Below the pieces are notes generated by a model. It saw only the letters and a list, made by a program, of their open reading frames with translations, was not told the origin of the DNA and ran no database searches. From Serratia nevei (lineage in GTDB: Bacteria > Pseudomonadota > Gammaproteobacteria > Enterobacterales > Enterobacteriaceae), in contig NZ_JAMYWQ010000012.1 in the NCBI RefSeq assembly GCF_024160145.1, positions 62,001-126,000 on the forward strand: a stretch of DNA of 64,000 nucleotides, written 5' to 3'. Positions 44,336-56,907 of this stretch are shown here, piece by piece. Every line of letters begins with the position of its first letter. Within the stretch, counting starts at the first letter, position 1. The position numbers and the translations under genes are program-made.

Positions 44336-44950
44336 ATGCTTGAAACTTCGCTGTTTGTCGCCGGCATCGCCGCCCTCGGCATGCTCTCCCCGGGCCCGGA
44401 TTTTTTCCTGGTGATCAAAAACGCCGCCCGCTATCCGCGGCTGGCCGCCATGATGACCGCCTTCGGCGTGATCTGCGGCGTCGCCACCCACATGTCCTAC
44501 TGCGTCGCCGGGCTGGCGGTGGTGATCACCACCACGCCGTGGCTGTTCAACCTGCTGAAATACGCCGGGGCGGTCTATCTGGTGTGGATCGGCATCCAGG
44601 CGCTGCTGTCGCGTGGCGGTGGCAAAATGAACGTCAGCAATCTGCCGCAGCAGCAGGTCAGCCTGAAGAGCGCCTTTGCGCAGGGCTACCTGTGCAACCT
44701 GCTGAACCCGAAGGCCACCCTGTTCTTCCTGGCGGTATTCACCCAGGTGTTGCAGATCGATTCCGGCCTGGGCGACAAACTGTGGTACGCGGGGATTATT
44801 CTCGGCCTGTCGGTCATCTGGTGGCCACTGCTGGTGTTCCTGATCCAGAGCGGGCCGGTGCGCCGCGGGTTGGAAAAAACCCAGAAGATCGTCGACAAGC
44901 TGCTGGGCGGCATGCTGATCGCCTTAGGCATCAAGGTCGCACTGAGCTAA
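44336..44950 (+). CDS. LysE/RhtB-family amino acid exporter
   Basis: The 204-residue product is an inner-membrane protein of the LysE/RhtB family with about six hydrophobic segments, the family N-terminus LSPGPDFFLVIKNAAR and the LLNPKATLFFLAVFTQ block. Members export amino acids such as threonine, homoserine, leucine or lysine; the substrate here is unknown. The ATG at 44336 is chosen because the membrane domain starts there; the frame is open back to 44270 with no fitting N-terminus. It is divergent from yjjPB. Confidence 0.88.
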   Translation: MLETSLFVAGIAALGMLSPGPDFFLVIKNAARYPRLAAMMTAFGVICGVATHMSYCVAGLAVVITTTPWLFNLLKYAGAVYLVWIGIQALLSRGGGKMNVSNLPQQQVSLKSAFAQGYLCNLLNPKATLFFLAVFTQVLQIDSGLGDKLWYAGIILGLSVIWWPLLVFLIQSGPVRRGLEKTQKIVDKLLGGMLIALGIKVALS

Positions 44951-44952
44951 GC

Positions 44953-44982
44953 AAAAAAAACGGGGCGCCATCACGGCGCCCC
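44953..44982 (-). terminator. Rho-independent terminator after kefC
   Basis: On the minus strand an 8-bp stem GGGGCGCC / GGCGCCCC with a 5-base loop is followed by GTTTTTTTT, five bases after the kefC stop. It also closes the convergent LysE-family gene region. Confidence 0.9.
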
Positions 44983-44987
44983 TACTC

Positions 44988-46841
44988 TTATCCTTTGGCT
45001 TCCACCACTTCGTCCTCCGGCGCCTTGCCGTCGATACTGCCGCGCCAGCCGGTCTGCTGCACCCGCGCCAGCCGATTCTGATCCTGCTCGATGGCCGCGC
45101 TGAGCATCTCCTTGGCCCGCTGCAGGCTGGCGATGCGGAACTCGGTGTCCTGATAATTCTCCAGCGTGTCTTCCAGCATCTTCAGGTTATAGCGGCGGAA
45201 CGTGTCCGCTTTCTCGCGCGCCTCATAGGCGTCCAGCCCCAGCAGCTCCAGCGTTTCACGGCCGATGCGCAGCGAGCTTTCAAAGGTTTCGCGCTCCGGT
45301 TTTTCCACTCCCAGCTGCCGCAGCTGATACCAGTGATCGACGTCGCGCGCGCGCGCTACCACCTTCAGATGCGGGAAGTGCTGCCTGGCCAGCTCGGTTA
45401 ACGCCAGGCTGTCTTCCACGTCGTCGATGGCGTTGATCAGCACCTTGGCGTGGGCGGCGCCGGCGGCCTCCAGCAAATCGGCCCGCGTGGCGTCGCCGTA
45501 AAACACCTTGGTGTCGAATTTGCGCAGCGTCTCGATATGGTCCGGATCGTGATCCAGTACCACGGTGTGTACGCCGTTGGCCAACAGCAAGCGGCCGGCG
45601 ATCTGGCCGAAACGGCCGAAGCCGGCGATGATCACGCTGGCATTTTCGTCGTCGATGACGTCAGCCGGGCGCTCCTCTTTCGGCGCATTTTTCTCCCGCT
45701 GCGCGGCGATCACCAGCAGCAGCGGCGTGGCCGCCATCGACAGCGCCACCGCCAGCGTCAGCGACTTGGCCCATTCGACCGGCAGTACGCCGGCCAGCTG
45801 CGCGGCGCTGAAGATCACGAAGGCGAACTCACTGCCCTGGCCCAACAGAATGGCGAACAGGCCGCGCTGGCGCTTCGGCACGCCGAGCAGCGGCCCAATC
45901 AGCCACAGCAGCGCCGCCTTGATTAGCATAAAGCCCAGCAGCAGCGAGGCGATCAGCAGCGGGTGATGGAACAGCGTGCCGAAGTCGATCGACATGCCGA
46001 CGCCAATAAAGAACAGCCCCAACAGCAGCCCCTTGAACGGCTGAATATCGCTCTCCAGCGCATGGCGATATTCCGAGCTTGCCAGCAGCACCCCGGCGAG
46101 GAACGCCCCCATCGCCATCGACAGCCCGGCCATCTCCAGCAGGATGCCGAAACCGAACACCAGGAACAGCGCCACGGCGCTGAACACCTCGCGCATGCCC
46201 GAACGGGCCACGAAGTGCAGCAGCGGGCGGGTGACATAGCGGCCGAGCAACACCACCATCGTCAACGCGCCCACCACCTTGGCCGCCGACAGCACGAAAG
46301 CGCCCAGCGTGGTGGTGGCACCGCTGCTGGCCAGTAGCGGGATCATCGCCACCAGCGGGATCGCCGCAATATCCTGGAACAGCAGCACCGCAAATGCGCT
46401 GCGGCCGATCGGCGACGGCGTCAGGTTGCGTTCGCCCATCGCCTGCATGGCGATGGCGGTGGATGAAAGCGCCAGCGTCAGGCCGATCAGCAGCGCCACC
46501 TTCCAGTTGAGGCCGAGGAAGTAACAGAAGGCGCTCAGCGCCAGGCCGCAGCCCACCATCTGAATGCTGCCGCCGCCGAACACCGAGGCGCGCAACGTCC
46601 ACAGCCGCTTGGGATCAAGCTCCAGGCCGATGATAAACAGCATCAGCACCACGCCGATCTCGGCGAAGGTCAGGATAGACTCGGCGTCCGACACCAGCTT
46701 CAACCCCCAGGGGCCGATGATGCAGCCGGCGATCAGGTAGCCGAGCACCGAGCCCAGCCCCAACCGCACCGCGATGGGCACGAACAGCGCCGCCGAACCG
46801 AGGTAGATAAGCCCCTCGATCATCATGTGGTGATTATCCAT
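44988..46841 (-). CDS. kefC: Glutathione-regulated potassium-efflux antiporter KefC
   Basis: KefC exports K+ in exchange for H+ when glutathione adducts of electrophiles bind, acidifying the cell for protection. The 617-residue protein has a CPA2 antiporter domain of about 12 membrane segments (1-380) with the [10 protein letters not shown] region and a cytoplasmic RCK/TrkA-N domain with the nucleotide-binding GFGRFGQ motif (about 410). The start at 46841 ([11 protein letters not shown]) aligns with E. coli KefC; a longer frame to 46871 is less likely. It overlaps kefF by eight bases. Confidence 0.95.
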   Translation of the reverse strand: MDNHHMMIEGLIYLGSAALFVPIAVRLGLGSVLGYLIAGCIIGPWGLKLVSDAESILTFAEIGVVLMLFIIGLELDPKRLWTLRASVFGGGSIQMVGCGLALSAFCYFLGLNWKVALLIGLTLALSSTAIAMQAMGERNLTPSPIGRSAFAVLLFQDIAAIPLVAMIPLLASSGATTTLGAFVLSAAKVVGALTMVVLLGRYVTRPLLHFVARSGMREVFSAVALFLVFGFGILLEMAGLSMAMGAFLAGVLLASSEYRHALESDIQPFKGLLLGLFFIGVGMSIDFGTLFHHPLLIASLLLGFMLIKAALLWLIGPLLGVPKRQRGLFAILLGQGSEFAFVIFSAAQLAGVLPVEWAKSLTLAVALSMAATPLLLVIAAQREKNAPKEERPADVIDDENASVIIAGFGRFGQIAGRLLLANGVHTVVLDHDPDHIETLRKFDTKVFYGDATRADLLEAAGAAHAKVLINAIDDVEDSLALTELARQHFPHLKVVARARDVDHWYQLRQLGVEKPERETFESSLRIGRETLELLGLDAYEAREKADTFRRYNLKMLEDTLENYQDTEFRIASLQRAKEMLSAAIEQDQNRLARVQQTGWRGSIDGKAPEDEVVEAKG

Positions 46842-47391
46842 GGCTGGCCTCCCGGGTTTCCGCTTCGGCATGCTCCATCAGGTAGTTGACCAACCGCTGC
46901 CGGTAGGCTTCGCCGGCGGCGAGCAACGCCGGCTCGTTGCAGGTAAAGGTATTGTGCACGGCGAAATAGGGTTGCCAGTTCATGCCGCAATAAATCGCCG
47001 TGGCCTGCAGCGGCTGCGCCAGCGCGGCGAAGTTGGGAAAGTCGCCCAGTTCGAAATGGTGCTTGTCGCCGCCGCTGGTCACCGCCCACAGGCAGTCTTT
47101 ACCCACCAGCGCGTTGCCGTCGTGGCCGTAGGCCCAGCCGTGCTCCAGCACTTTGTCGATCCACAGCTTCAACAGCGGCGGGAAGCTGTACCACTGCATC
47201 GGATGCTGCAGCACCACCAGGTCGGCGCGCTCCAGCGCCCGCTGTTCGGCGTTGATGTCGATATTGAAATCAGGGTACAGCTCATACAGCGAGCGCACCT
47301 CTACCTCAGGGAGATCCCTCACCGCCTGCAGCAGGCGCTGATTGGCATGCGAATGCCGGGGATACGGGTGAGCATAAATTATCAGAATCAT
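46834..47391 (-). CDS. kefF: KefC ancillary quinone oxidoreductase KefF
   Basis: KefF is a flavodoxin-fold NAD(P)H:quinone oxidoreductase that binds KefC and is needed for its full activity. The 185-residue protein starts [11 protein letters not shown], with the FMN-binding [19 protein letters not shown] block and the WAVTSGG motif. The start at 47391 is chosen by alignment to E. coli KefF (176); upstream codons to 47433 do not fit. It overlaps the kefC start, so the pair is coupled. E. coli has the cai and fix genes nearby; they are absent here. Confidence 0.95.
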   Translation of the reverse strand: MILIIYAHPYPRHSHANQRLLQAVRDLPEVEVRSLYELYPDFNIDINAEQRALERADLVVLQHPMQWYSFPPLLKLWIDKVLEHGWAYGHDGNALVGKDCLWAVTSGGDKHHFELGDFPNFAALAQPLQATAIYCGMNWQPYFAVHNTFTCNEPALLAAGEAYRQRLVNYLMEHAEAETREASHG

Positions 47392-47512
47392 TGTTATCGT
47401 CGTTCCTTCGTTCCTTGCCAATACACCAAGCATATACCAATCACACAGGGTGACAGTTTGCCCACTGATTGATAGCGGAAATTTTTAACACCGGCCGACA
47501 AATTCGCTGAAT

Positions 47513-47540
47513 AAAAAAGGGCGCTGCATTGCAGCGCCCC
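47513..47540 (-). terminator. Rho-independent terminator after carAB
   Basis: On the minus strand a 10-bp stem GGGCGCTGCA / TGCAGCGCCC is followed by six T residues, 22 bases after the carB stop. Confidence 0.9.
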
Positions 47541-47561
47541 TGGCGTAGCGTTATCGCGCGG

Positions 47562-50786
<3,225 letters not shown>

Positions 50787-50802
50787 TTTTTACTGCTCCT
50801 GA

Positions 50803-51951
50803 TTATTTGGCGTTAGTACGGTAAGTCTCAATCAGTTCGATAAAGTGATCGAACAGCGGCGCGGCATCGTGCGGGCCAGGGCTGGCTTCCGGGTGGCCCT
50901 GGAAGCTGAACGCCGCTTTGTCGGTGCGGTGAATGCCCTGCACCGTGTGGTCGAACAGCGATTTGTGCGTGACGCGCAGGTTCGCCGGCAGGTGATTTTC
51001 ATCGACGGCGAAGCCGTGGTTCTGCGCGGTGATCATCACGGTGTCGTTGTCCAGATCCTTCACCGGGTGGTTGCCGCCGTGGTGGCCGAGCTTCATCTTC
51101 ATGGTTTTCGCCCCGCTGGCCAGCGCCAGCAGCTGGTGGCCCAGGCAGATGCCGAACACCGGAATGTCGGTTTCCAGGAACTGTTTGATGGCGGCGATGG
51201 CGTAGTCGCACGGCTCCGGGTCGCCCGGGCCGTTGGACAGGAAGATGCCGTCCGGAGCCATTTTCAGCACCTCGTCGGCCGGGGTCTGCGCCGGCACCAC
51301 GGTCAGGCGGCAGCCGCGATCCACCAGCATGCGCAAGATGTTGCGCTTGGCGCCGTAATCGTAAGCTACCACGTGGAACGGCAGTTCCGCGGCGGTTTTG
51401 GCTTCAGGCAGCTCGCCTTCAAGCGTCCAGCTGCCTTGCTGCCAGCTGTAAGCTTCCTGGGTGGTGACCTCTTTCGCCAGATCCATGCCCTTCAACCCCG
51501 GGAAACCTTGCGCCTTGGCCAGGGCCAGCGCGGCGTCCGGTGAATCGGCGGCGATGATGCAGCCGTTCTGGGCGCCCTTCTCACGCAGCAGGCGGGTCAA
51601 TTTGCGGGTATCGATATCGGCGATCGCCACGATGTTGTGACGCTTGAGGTAGTCGGACAGGCTTTCTTCGTTGCGGTAGTTGCTGGCGATCAGCGGGAGG
51701 TCACGAATCACGAGGCCTTGGGCGTGTACTGCGGAGGATTCTTCGTCGGAAGCATTGGTGCCGACATTGCCGATATGAGGATAAGTAAGAGTAACGATCT
51801 GGCGGGAATAGGAAGGATCAGTGAGGATTTCTTGATAACCGGTCATCGACGTATTGAAGACCACTTCCCCCACTGCCGTTCCCTCTGCCCCGATGGCCCG
51901 ACCGTGGAATTGGGTTCCGTCTTCCAGAACCAATAGCGCTGACTTTATCAA
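50803..51951 (-). CDS. carA: Carbamoyl-phosphate synthase, small subunit
   Basis: CarA is the glutaminase subunit that supplies ammonia to CarB. The C-terminal half is a class I glutamine amidotransferase with the nucleophile in [13 protein letters not shown] and the His-Glu pair in [13 protein letters not shown] start at TTG 51951 (382 residues, beginning with [13 protein letters not shown]): GGAGG lies five bases upstream, and E. coli carA also uses a rare TTG at this position and has the same length. A longer frame to 51978 runs through the ArgR sites and is unlikely. Confidence 0.96.
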   Translation of the reverse strand: MIKSALLVLEDGTQFHGRAIGAEGTAVGEVVFNTSMTGYQEILTDPSYSRQIVTLTYPHIGNVGTNASDEESSAVHAQGLVIRDLPLIASNYRNEESLSDYLKRHNIVAIADIDTRKLTRLLREKGAQNGCIIAADSPDAALALAKAQGFPGLKGMDLAKEVTTQEAYSWQQGSWTLEGELPEAKTAAELPFHVVAYDYGAKRNILRMLVDRGCRLTVVPAQTPADEVLKMAPDGIFLSNGPGDPEPCDYAIAAIKQFLETDIPVFGICLGHQLLALASGAKTMKMKLGHHGGNHPVKDLDNDTVMITAQNHGFAVDENHLPANLRVTHKSLFDHTVQGIHRTDKAAFSFQGHPEASPGPHDAAPLFDHFIELIETYRTNAK

Positions 51952-51960
51952 AACATCCTC

Positions 51961-51998
51961 CGAGGAATAATCAATCACAATATTTGCATATTAATTCA
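51961..51998 (-). promoter_or_regulatory. Tandem ArgR boxes of carAB
   Basis: Two adjacent ARG-box-like 18-mers lie 10 to 47 bases before the carA start: TGAATTAATATGCAAATA (51981-51998) and GTGATTGATTATTCCTCG (51961-51978). Sequence and spacing closely follow the E. coli carAB P2 operator, where the arginine repressor binds as a hexamer. Arginine repression of the downstream promoter is the expected result. Confidence 0.82.
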
Positions 51999-52061
51999 GA
52001 TATCGCGATCTAAATCAATGCAAAAACCGTCCGCGAGGCCAATTTTTGGCAAATTGGGCGC

Positions 52062-52090
52062 ATTTTAATGATGAGTGCCCGGCTTGTCTA
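52062..52090 (-). promoter_or_regulatory. Upstream promoter P1 of carAB
   Basis: On the minus strand TAGACA (52085-52090), a 17-base spacer and TAAAAT (52062-52067) lie about 110 bases upstream of carA. This is the position of the pyrimidine-controlled P1 promoter in E. coli. PurR, IHF and PepA sites known upstream of the E. coli promoter could not be assigned by eye. Confidence 0.6.
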
Positions 52091-52338
52091 GCCAAACTGC
52101 CATTTTTTGTTTTATTTTTGCAGTTCTCAGCGCTGATGCGGCTTGAGCGGCGATAAAAACACAGAAAACCGGGGCTGGAAAACGGTTGCGAGGCTGGATG
52201 ACGAAAAATGGCGCCAGAATGGGCTCCAAAAGACGCTGAGATGGGATCTGGTGGATAAAAATGGGATGATTAGCAAGGTAAACATCAATAAATAACAATC
52301 AATGAAATAAAATCACACCAACCATTCATTTTTCATGT
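52091..52338. other. carAB far-upstream region
   Basis: About 250 bases between the carAB promoter and the dapB terminator contain no credible gene. Part of it is AT-rich (52260-52340), which would suit IHF or other architectural binding as in E. coli carAB, but no site is certain. Confidence 0.4.
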
Positions 52339-52367
52339 TAAAAAAAAGGACAATAAAATTATTGTCC
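52339..52367 (-). terminator. Rho-independent terminator after dapB
   Basis: On the minus strand GGACAATA / TATTGTCC (8-bp stem, 4-base loop) is followed by seven or eight T residues. It lies about 55 bases after the dapB stop and isolates dapB from carAB. Confidence 0.85.
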
Positions 52368-52421
52368 GATTATCATAGCATTATGATCAATACAACCACA
52401 TCACGATGGTATACAAATCAA

Positions 52422-53276
<855 letters not shown>

Positions 53277-53458
53277 TTAGGCTATCGATTCAGGGTAACC
53301 GCCCCGCTTCAGCGTCGCCAGAGGATTCATTTCATAATTAGAAAATTATGATATTCCCCCGTTCTCATCAGCAGCGCTGTCGTGAGATTAACATTCAACC
53401 GATTTGGCGGCCTGCGACGATTGTACATAATCATGCAGTTTTCATGGCAAAAAAATGC

Positions 53459-53485
53459 AGAAAAAAGGCGCCAAAAACGGCGCCT
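53459..53485 (-). terminator. Rho-independent terminator of the isonitrile gene set
   Basis: On the minus strand AGGCGCC / GGCGCCT (7-bp stem, 6-base loop) is followed by six T residues, about 22 bases after the glycosyltransferase stop. It closes the isnA-isnB-glycosyltransferase transcript. Confidence 0.88.
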
Positions 53486-53506
53486 GGAGAAGTGAGAACG
53501 GCGAGG

Positions 53507-54781
53507 TCAGGCGGTAATGGCCGCCACTTCGTTGGCGATCGCCGTCAGCGCATCGTGGCGGGCATAGTCCTCACGCACCAGCGCCGCGCGTTGCCGATAG
53601 ATCGGCTGTTGCAGAATGCGCGTCGCCGCCGCCAGGATCTGTTCGGCGCTCGGCGTGCTGGTGTGCAGGCTGACGCCGCAGCCGGCGGCCACCACGCGCG
53701 CGGCCGCCTCCAGCTTGTCCTCGCCGGTACCGGCGACGATCAGCGGCACGCCGCTGCCCAGCGCAGCGTTGATCGAGCCGTAACCGCCGTTGGTGATCAG
53801 CAGCGCCGTCTCCGGCAGCCAGCGTTCGAAGGAGATAAACTCGCGCACTCTGGCATTGTCCGGCAGCGCCTCCATCAGCCCTTCCGTCGGCCGCCCGCCG
53901 GTGGTGGCCAGCACCCGCACCGGCAGATGCGCCAGCGCCTGCAGCGTCGGCACGATCAGCTGATGCAGATCGACATTGGCCAGCGTGCCCTGCGTCACAA
54001 CCACCAGCGGCCGACGATCGTCCACCGCCCACAGCGTCTCTTCCGCCGCCGGCTGGCCGCCGCTGCGCAGCGGGCCGACGAAGCGCACGCCGCTCGGCAG
54101 ATCGTCACGCTCATATTCCAGCGCCGTGGTAGCCAATTGCAGGAAACGCTCGCAGCCGCCGATCAGCGCGTCGGTGAATGGGCGGTCCAGCGCCCGTCCG
54201 CCCGCCAGCACCAGCGCCGCATCGAAGCTCTGCTGCACGTCATCGAGCAGCACGCGCGTTTCCTCATCCACCAGCTGCTCGCGGGTCAACGCCTGCGGCA
54301 GCAGCGCCGGCGGGATGCGCGGGCCATAAAAAATAGCATCGCGCGAAGAATACGACAGCGGCGTAACGCCGATACCGAACACCGGGGGCCGCTCGGCGGA
54401 CTGCAACAGCGGCAGCACGCCATAGAAGCAGTTCTCCACCATCAGCAGATCGGTCTGTTCGGCAGCAATGGCCGCACGCAGCTGCCTATCCAGCAGCGGG
54501 ATCGGCGCGGCGAAGAAATCCTTCAGCGCCAGCGCCATCTGCGCATTGCCCGGCGGCAGCGCGGCGCGCGCCGGAAAGTGCTCTTCCAGGTAGCGATAGT
54601 CGAAATCCACCTGCGCGTCGAACGGCACGAAGTTCGCGCCCGCCGCCTCGGCGCGTTCGCGAAACAGCGCGCCGGTCATCACCCGCACCTGATGCCCTTG
54701 GGCGATCAGGTGACGCGCGATGGCTAACATCGGGTAGACGTGCCCCGGCGTCGCCACCGCCGCCATCAGTATCCTTGCCAT
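53507..54781 (-). CDS. GT1-family glycosyltransferase of isonitrile cluster
   Basis: The 424-residue protein is a soluble GT-B fold glycosyltransferase of family 1 (UDP/TDP-sugar dependent, macrolide- and flavonoid-type). The N-terminal acceptor domain starts ARILMAAVATPGHVYPML; the C-terminal donor domain contains VVVTQGTLANVD and the signature-like region TNGGYGSINAALGSGVPLIV followed by AGTGEDKLEAAA. It is the third gene of the isonitrile set, ten bases after isnB, with AAGGAG before its ATG. By analogy with the rhabduscin clusters of Xenorhabdus and Photorhabdus, it should attach a (deoxy- or amino-) sugar to the tyrosine-derived vinyl isonitrile phenol. The sugar is unknown. Confidence 0.85.
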   Translation of the reverse strand: MARILMAAVATPGHVYPMLAIARHLIAQGHQVRVMTGALFRERAEAAGANFVPFDAQVDFDYRYLEEHFPARAALPPGNAQMALALKDFFAAPIPLLDRQLRAAIAAEQTDLLMVENCFYGVLPLLQSAERPPVFGIGVTPLSYSSRDAIFYGPRIPPALLPQALTREQLVDEETRVLLDDVQQSFDAALVLAGGRALDRPFTDALIGGCERFLQLATTALEYERDDLPSGVRFVGPLRSGGQPAAEETLWAVDDRRPLVVVTQGTLANVDLHQLIVPTLQALAHLPVRVLATTGGRPTEGLMEALPDNARVREFISFERWLPETALLITNGGYGSINAALGSGVPLIVAGTGEDKLEAAARVVAAGCGVSLHTSTPSAEQILAAATRILQQPIYRQRAALVREDYARHDALTAIANEVAAITA

Positions 54782-54790
54782 AATGCTCCT

Positions 54791-55654
54791 TTACGCTTCT
54801 GCGTTGGCCGGCTTCAGCGCCAGATTGGCGCACACCGGATTGCTCTGAATATGCACGCGCTGCAAATGGCGCGCAGAACGGGCGGTAAAGCCCTCACGGC
54901 CGTGCAACAGCGAGAAGTTGTCCGCCACCACCACGTCGCCCTGTTGCCATTGGTGGGCATAATAGTGACGCGGATCGTACAGGTGCTGCTGCAGAGTGTG
55001 ATGGAACTGTTCCTGCTGCTGTTCCGGCACGCCGTGATATTCCAGCGCATGCTGGTTGAGGAATTTTTTCCCTTCCGTCGGCGGTTCATTGTAGCGCATG
55101 ATCAATCCCCTGCCGTTCGGGTGCTGCACCACCAGCGGCGAACAGACTTCTCCGCCGTAATGCACCACCTGCTTGATGCGGTAGGTGATCGAAACCGACA
55201 GCCACTGATCCAGCAGGGCTTCGTCCGCATTGGCCAACAGCCGCGTGGTGTCGACGAAGGTGGTGCATCCGCCTTCGTCCTGAGAGGGGGCCGCCACGCA
55301 GTGGAACAGTTGGAACTCGGGGATGGTCGGCTTATACATGCCATCCCAATGCAGCGGGACGTAGCTGCTGTCGAAGATATGATCCTTGGCGTCCGGATGC
55401 TCCTTCACGTCCAGCACCGCGCCGAACGGCCACATCATGATCTCGCCCCACTGTTCGGCATAGCGAGTAAGGACTTCCGCCTCGCTGAAACCGGAGTCGA
55501 ATCCGCGCAGCACCAGCAAGTGGTGTTCCTGCGCCAGCGCCCGCAGCGCCGCCACCGGCAGCTCGCCGATCTTTTGCCCCGGATGCAGCGGCGTCAGGAT
55601 CGCGCCGAACGGGGTATTCGGTTGGATGTGGCAATTAAGCGGTTGGTTGTTCAT
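54791..55654 (-). CDS. isnB: Fe(II)/2-oxoglutarate oxygenase, PvcB/IsnB-like
   Basis: This 287-residue protein belongs to the TauD/TfdA-type Fe(II)/2-oxoglutarate dioxygenases, subgroup PvcB/IsnB. These enzymes oxidatively decarboxylate or desaturate the isonitrile of tyrosine or tryptophan to a vinyl isonitrile. The iron triad is His102-x-Asp104 (LHWDGMY) and His251 (LLHGREGF), with a 2OG-binding Arg at about 262-266. The start at 55654 has AGGAG eight bases upstream; a further ATG to 55672 is weaker. It lies 97 bases after isnA, a gap with an attenuator-like hairpin. Confidence 0.88.
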   Translation of the reverse strand: MNNQPLNCHIQPNTPFGAILTPLHPGQKIGELPVAALRALAQEHHLLVLRGFDSGFSEAEVLTRYAEQWGEIMMWPFGAVLDVKEHPDAKDHIFDSSYVPLHWDGMYKPTIPEFQLFHCVAAPSQDEGGCTTFVDTTRLLANADEALLDQWLSVSITYRIKQVVHYGGEVCSPLVVQHPNGRGLIMRYNEPPTEGKKFLNQHALEYHGVPEQQQEQFHHTLQQHLYDPRHYYAHQWQQGDVVVADNFSLLHGREGFTARSARHLQRVHIQSNPVCANLALKPANAEA

Positions 55655-55703
55655 CGGTGATTCTCCTTGCATCGAATGTGCTGCTCACACGGCAACGTGC
55701 CGT

Positions 55704-55733
55704 CAAAAACGCGCCCGCCAGGATTTCGGGCGC
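55704..55733 (-). terminator. Attenuator-like hairpin between isnA and isnB
   Basis: On the minus strand GCGCCCG / CGGGCGC (7-bp stem, 9-base loop) is followed by GTTTTTG. It lies 18 bases after the isnA stop and 50 before isnB. The T-tract is short, so it would be a partial terminator that lowers isnB expression relative to isnA, or an RNA-stabilising stem. A second small inverted repeat, ACGGCA / TGCCGT, follows. Confidence 0.5.
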
Positions 55734-55750
55734 AAAAGCCCGCAGCGGCC

Positions 55751-56716
55751 TCAGGCCACCTGCGGCTGTTCGATCAGGTAATGGCTCGGCGTGCCGCGGA
55801 TCTCCACCAGCTCGCCGTCCAGGCTCTGCGCGTCTTTGCGCTTCATCAGCACGAACTGGCCGTTCACGTTGGCCGCCACGCCATGCCACGGCGTCAGCCA
55901 GTCGTCTTTGGTCGGCATCATGTGGATGCCCATTTTCAGGCTGTCGACCGGCTGCGGGTGAATCGACAGGCGGATCGCCGCCGGGAAATGCTGGGCCAGC
56001 AGGTTACCCCAGGCCCAGCTGCGTTGGATCACGCCGCAGGCGCGCTGCTTGGCGTCCTTCTGCAGCGCGGCGTTGGAACCGCTGTAGCCCGGCAGCTGGC
56101 TGTCTTCATACAGGAAGCGCGTAATGGCGCGGTACAGCAAGAGGCCCTGTTCGTCCTGCATCAGCTGCTGTTTGATCGCCTCTTCCGATTCGGCGTAGCC
56201 CTCCACCAACAGCCGGCGCAGCAGATCGTAATCATCGGTATGCTCCGCCAGGCCTTTGACGTCGCCGAGGTTGAACACGCTCAGGTGTGTCGCGCCCACT
56301 TCATGCAGCAGGCCTTCAATCTCGCGCTGATAGTGGTTGATCGCTTCGTCGCTGACGCGGATCAGATCGCCGAACACGTGACCGTCGGAGCAGATAACGA
56401 TATGCGCCCCCGGCGGGTAATAGAGTTGAATGCGCTGGCACAGCGAATTGAGGAAGATCAGCGACAGCCGCTCAGCCATATCCGGCACCGCGCCGATCAC
56501 CTTATTGGTGTTGGGCGACTTGGTCGGAAAGGCCGGCAGCACGAATTCGATGCGTTGCTCGTTTTCAATGAATGCCCGAATGCGCGGCAATTGCACCTGG
56601 GTGACCCGCTGCTCTTCTTCGGCAATCGAGGTGGCGTCGCCGGGGAAACGGCGGCGGTATTGCAATAATTCACGTAAAATTTTTAACGCTATTTCATCTT
56701 TCTGAACGCTGTCCAC
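55751..56716 (-). CDS. isnA: Isonitrile synthase, PvcA/IsnA-like
   Basis: IsnA/PvcA-type enzymes convert the amino group of L-tyrosine (or L-tryptophan) into an isonitrile using ribulose 5-phosphate as the carbon source. The 321-residue protein shows the family landmarks PAFPTKSPNTNKV, VPDMAERLSL and YYPPGAHIVICSDGHVF, and ends IEQPQVA. Translation starts with GTG at 56716, seven bases after AGGAG. It opens a three-gene minus-strand set with isnB and a GT1 glycosyltransferase and is divergent from a LysR regulator. Whether the substrate is Tyr or Trp cannot be told from sequence alone; the glycosyltransferase favours a tyrosine-derived phenol. Confidence 0.9.
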   Translation of the reverse strand: MDSVQKDEIALKILRELLQYRRRFPGDATSIAEEEQRVTQVQLPRIRAFIENEQRIEFVLPAFPTKSPNTNKVIGAVPDMAERLSLIFLNSLCQRIQLYYPPGAHIVICSDGHVFGDLIRVSDEAINHYQREIEGLLHEVGATHLSVFNLGDVKGLAEHTDDYDLLRRLLVEGYAESEEAIKQQLMQDEQGLLLYRAITRFLYEDSQLPGYSGSNAALQKDAKQRACGVIQRSWAWGNLLAQHFPAAIRLSIHPQPVDSLKMGIHMMPTKDDWLTPWHGVAANVNGQFVLMKRKDAQSLDGELVEIRGTPSHYLIEQPQVA

Positions 56717-56907
56717 AATGAGCTCCTGTTGCGACGTGGCGCGGGCGTATTATTGATAAGCGCAATAAGATTTATCAAAAAGAGAAAAAACCTCTGCGAG
56801 ATAATAATCAACCCGGCGTTTATATGCTTCAGGCAATATAGAAGAGATGGTGCTATATTATTAGCCCGTATAATTCACAATCTTGGTTAAGTTGTGCTTA
56901 ACAAACT
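56717..56907. promoter_or_regulatory. Divergent isnA / LysR-gene promoter with three inverted repeats
   Basis: This AT-rich 191-base region holds three perfect inverted repeats: TTGATAA-N12-TTATCAA (56753-56778), AATATAG-N11-CTATATT (56835-56859) and GTTAAG-N5-CTTAAC (56886-56902). The last contains a T-N11-A core typical of LysR operators and ends just before the regulator's ATG. A TATAAT (56869-56874) could be the regulator's -10 box, so the last repeat would lie at the transcription start and allow autorepression. The first repeat would be near the isnA ribosome site, possibly in its 5' leader. Confidence 0.65.
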
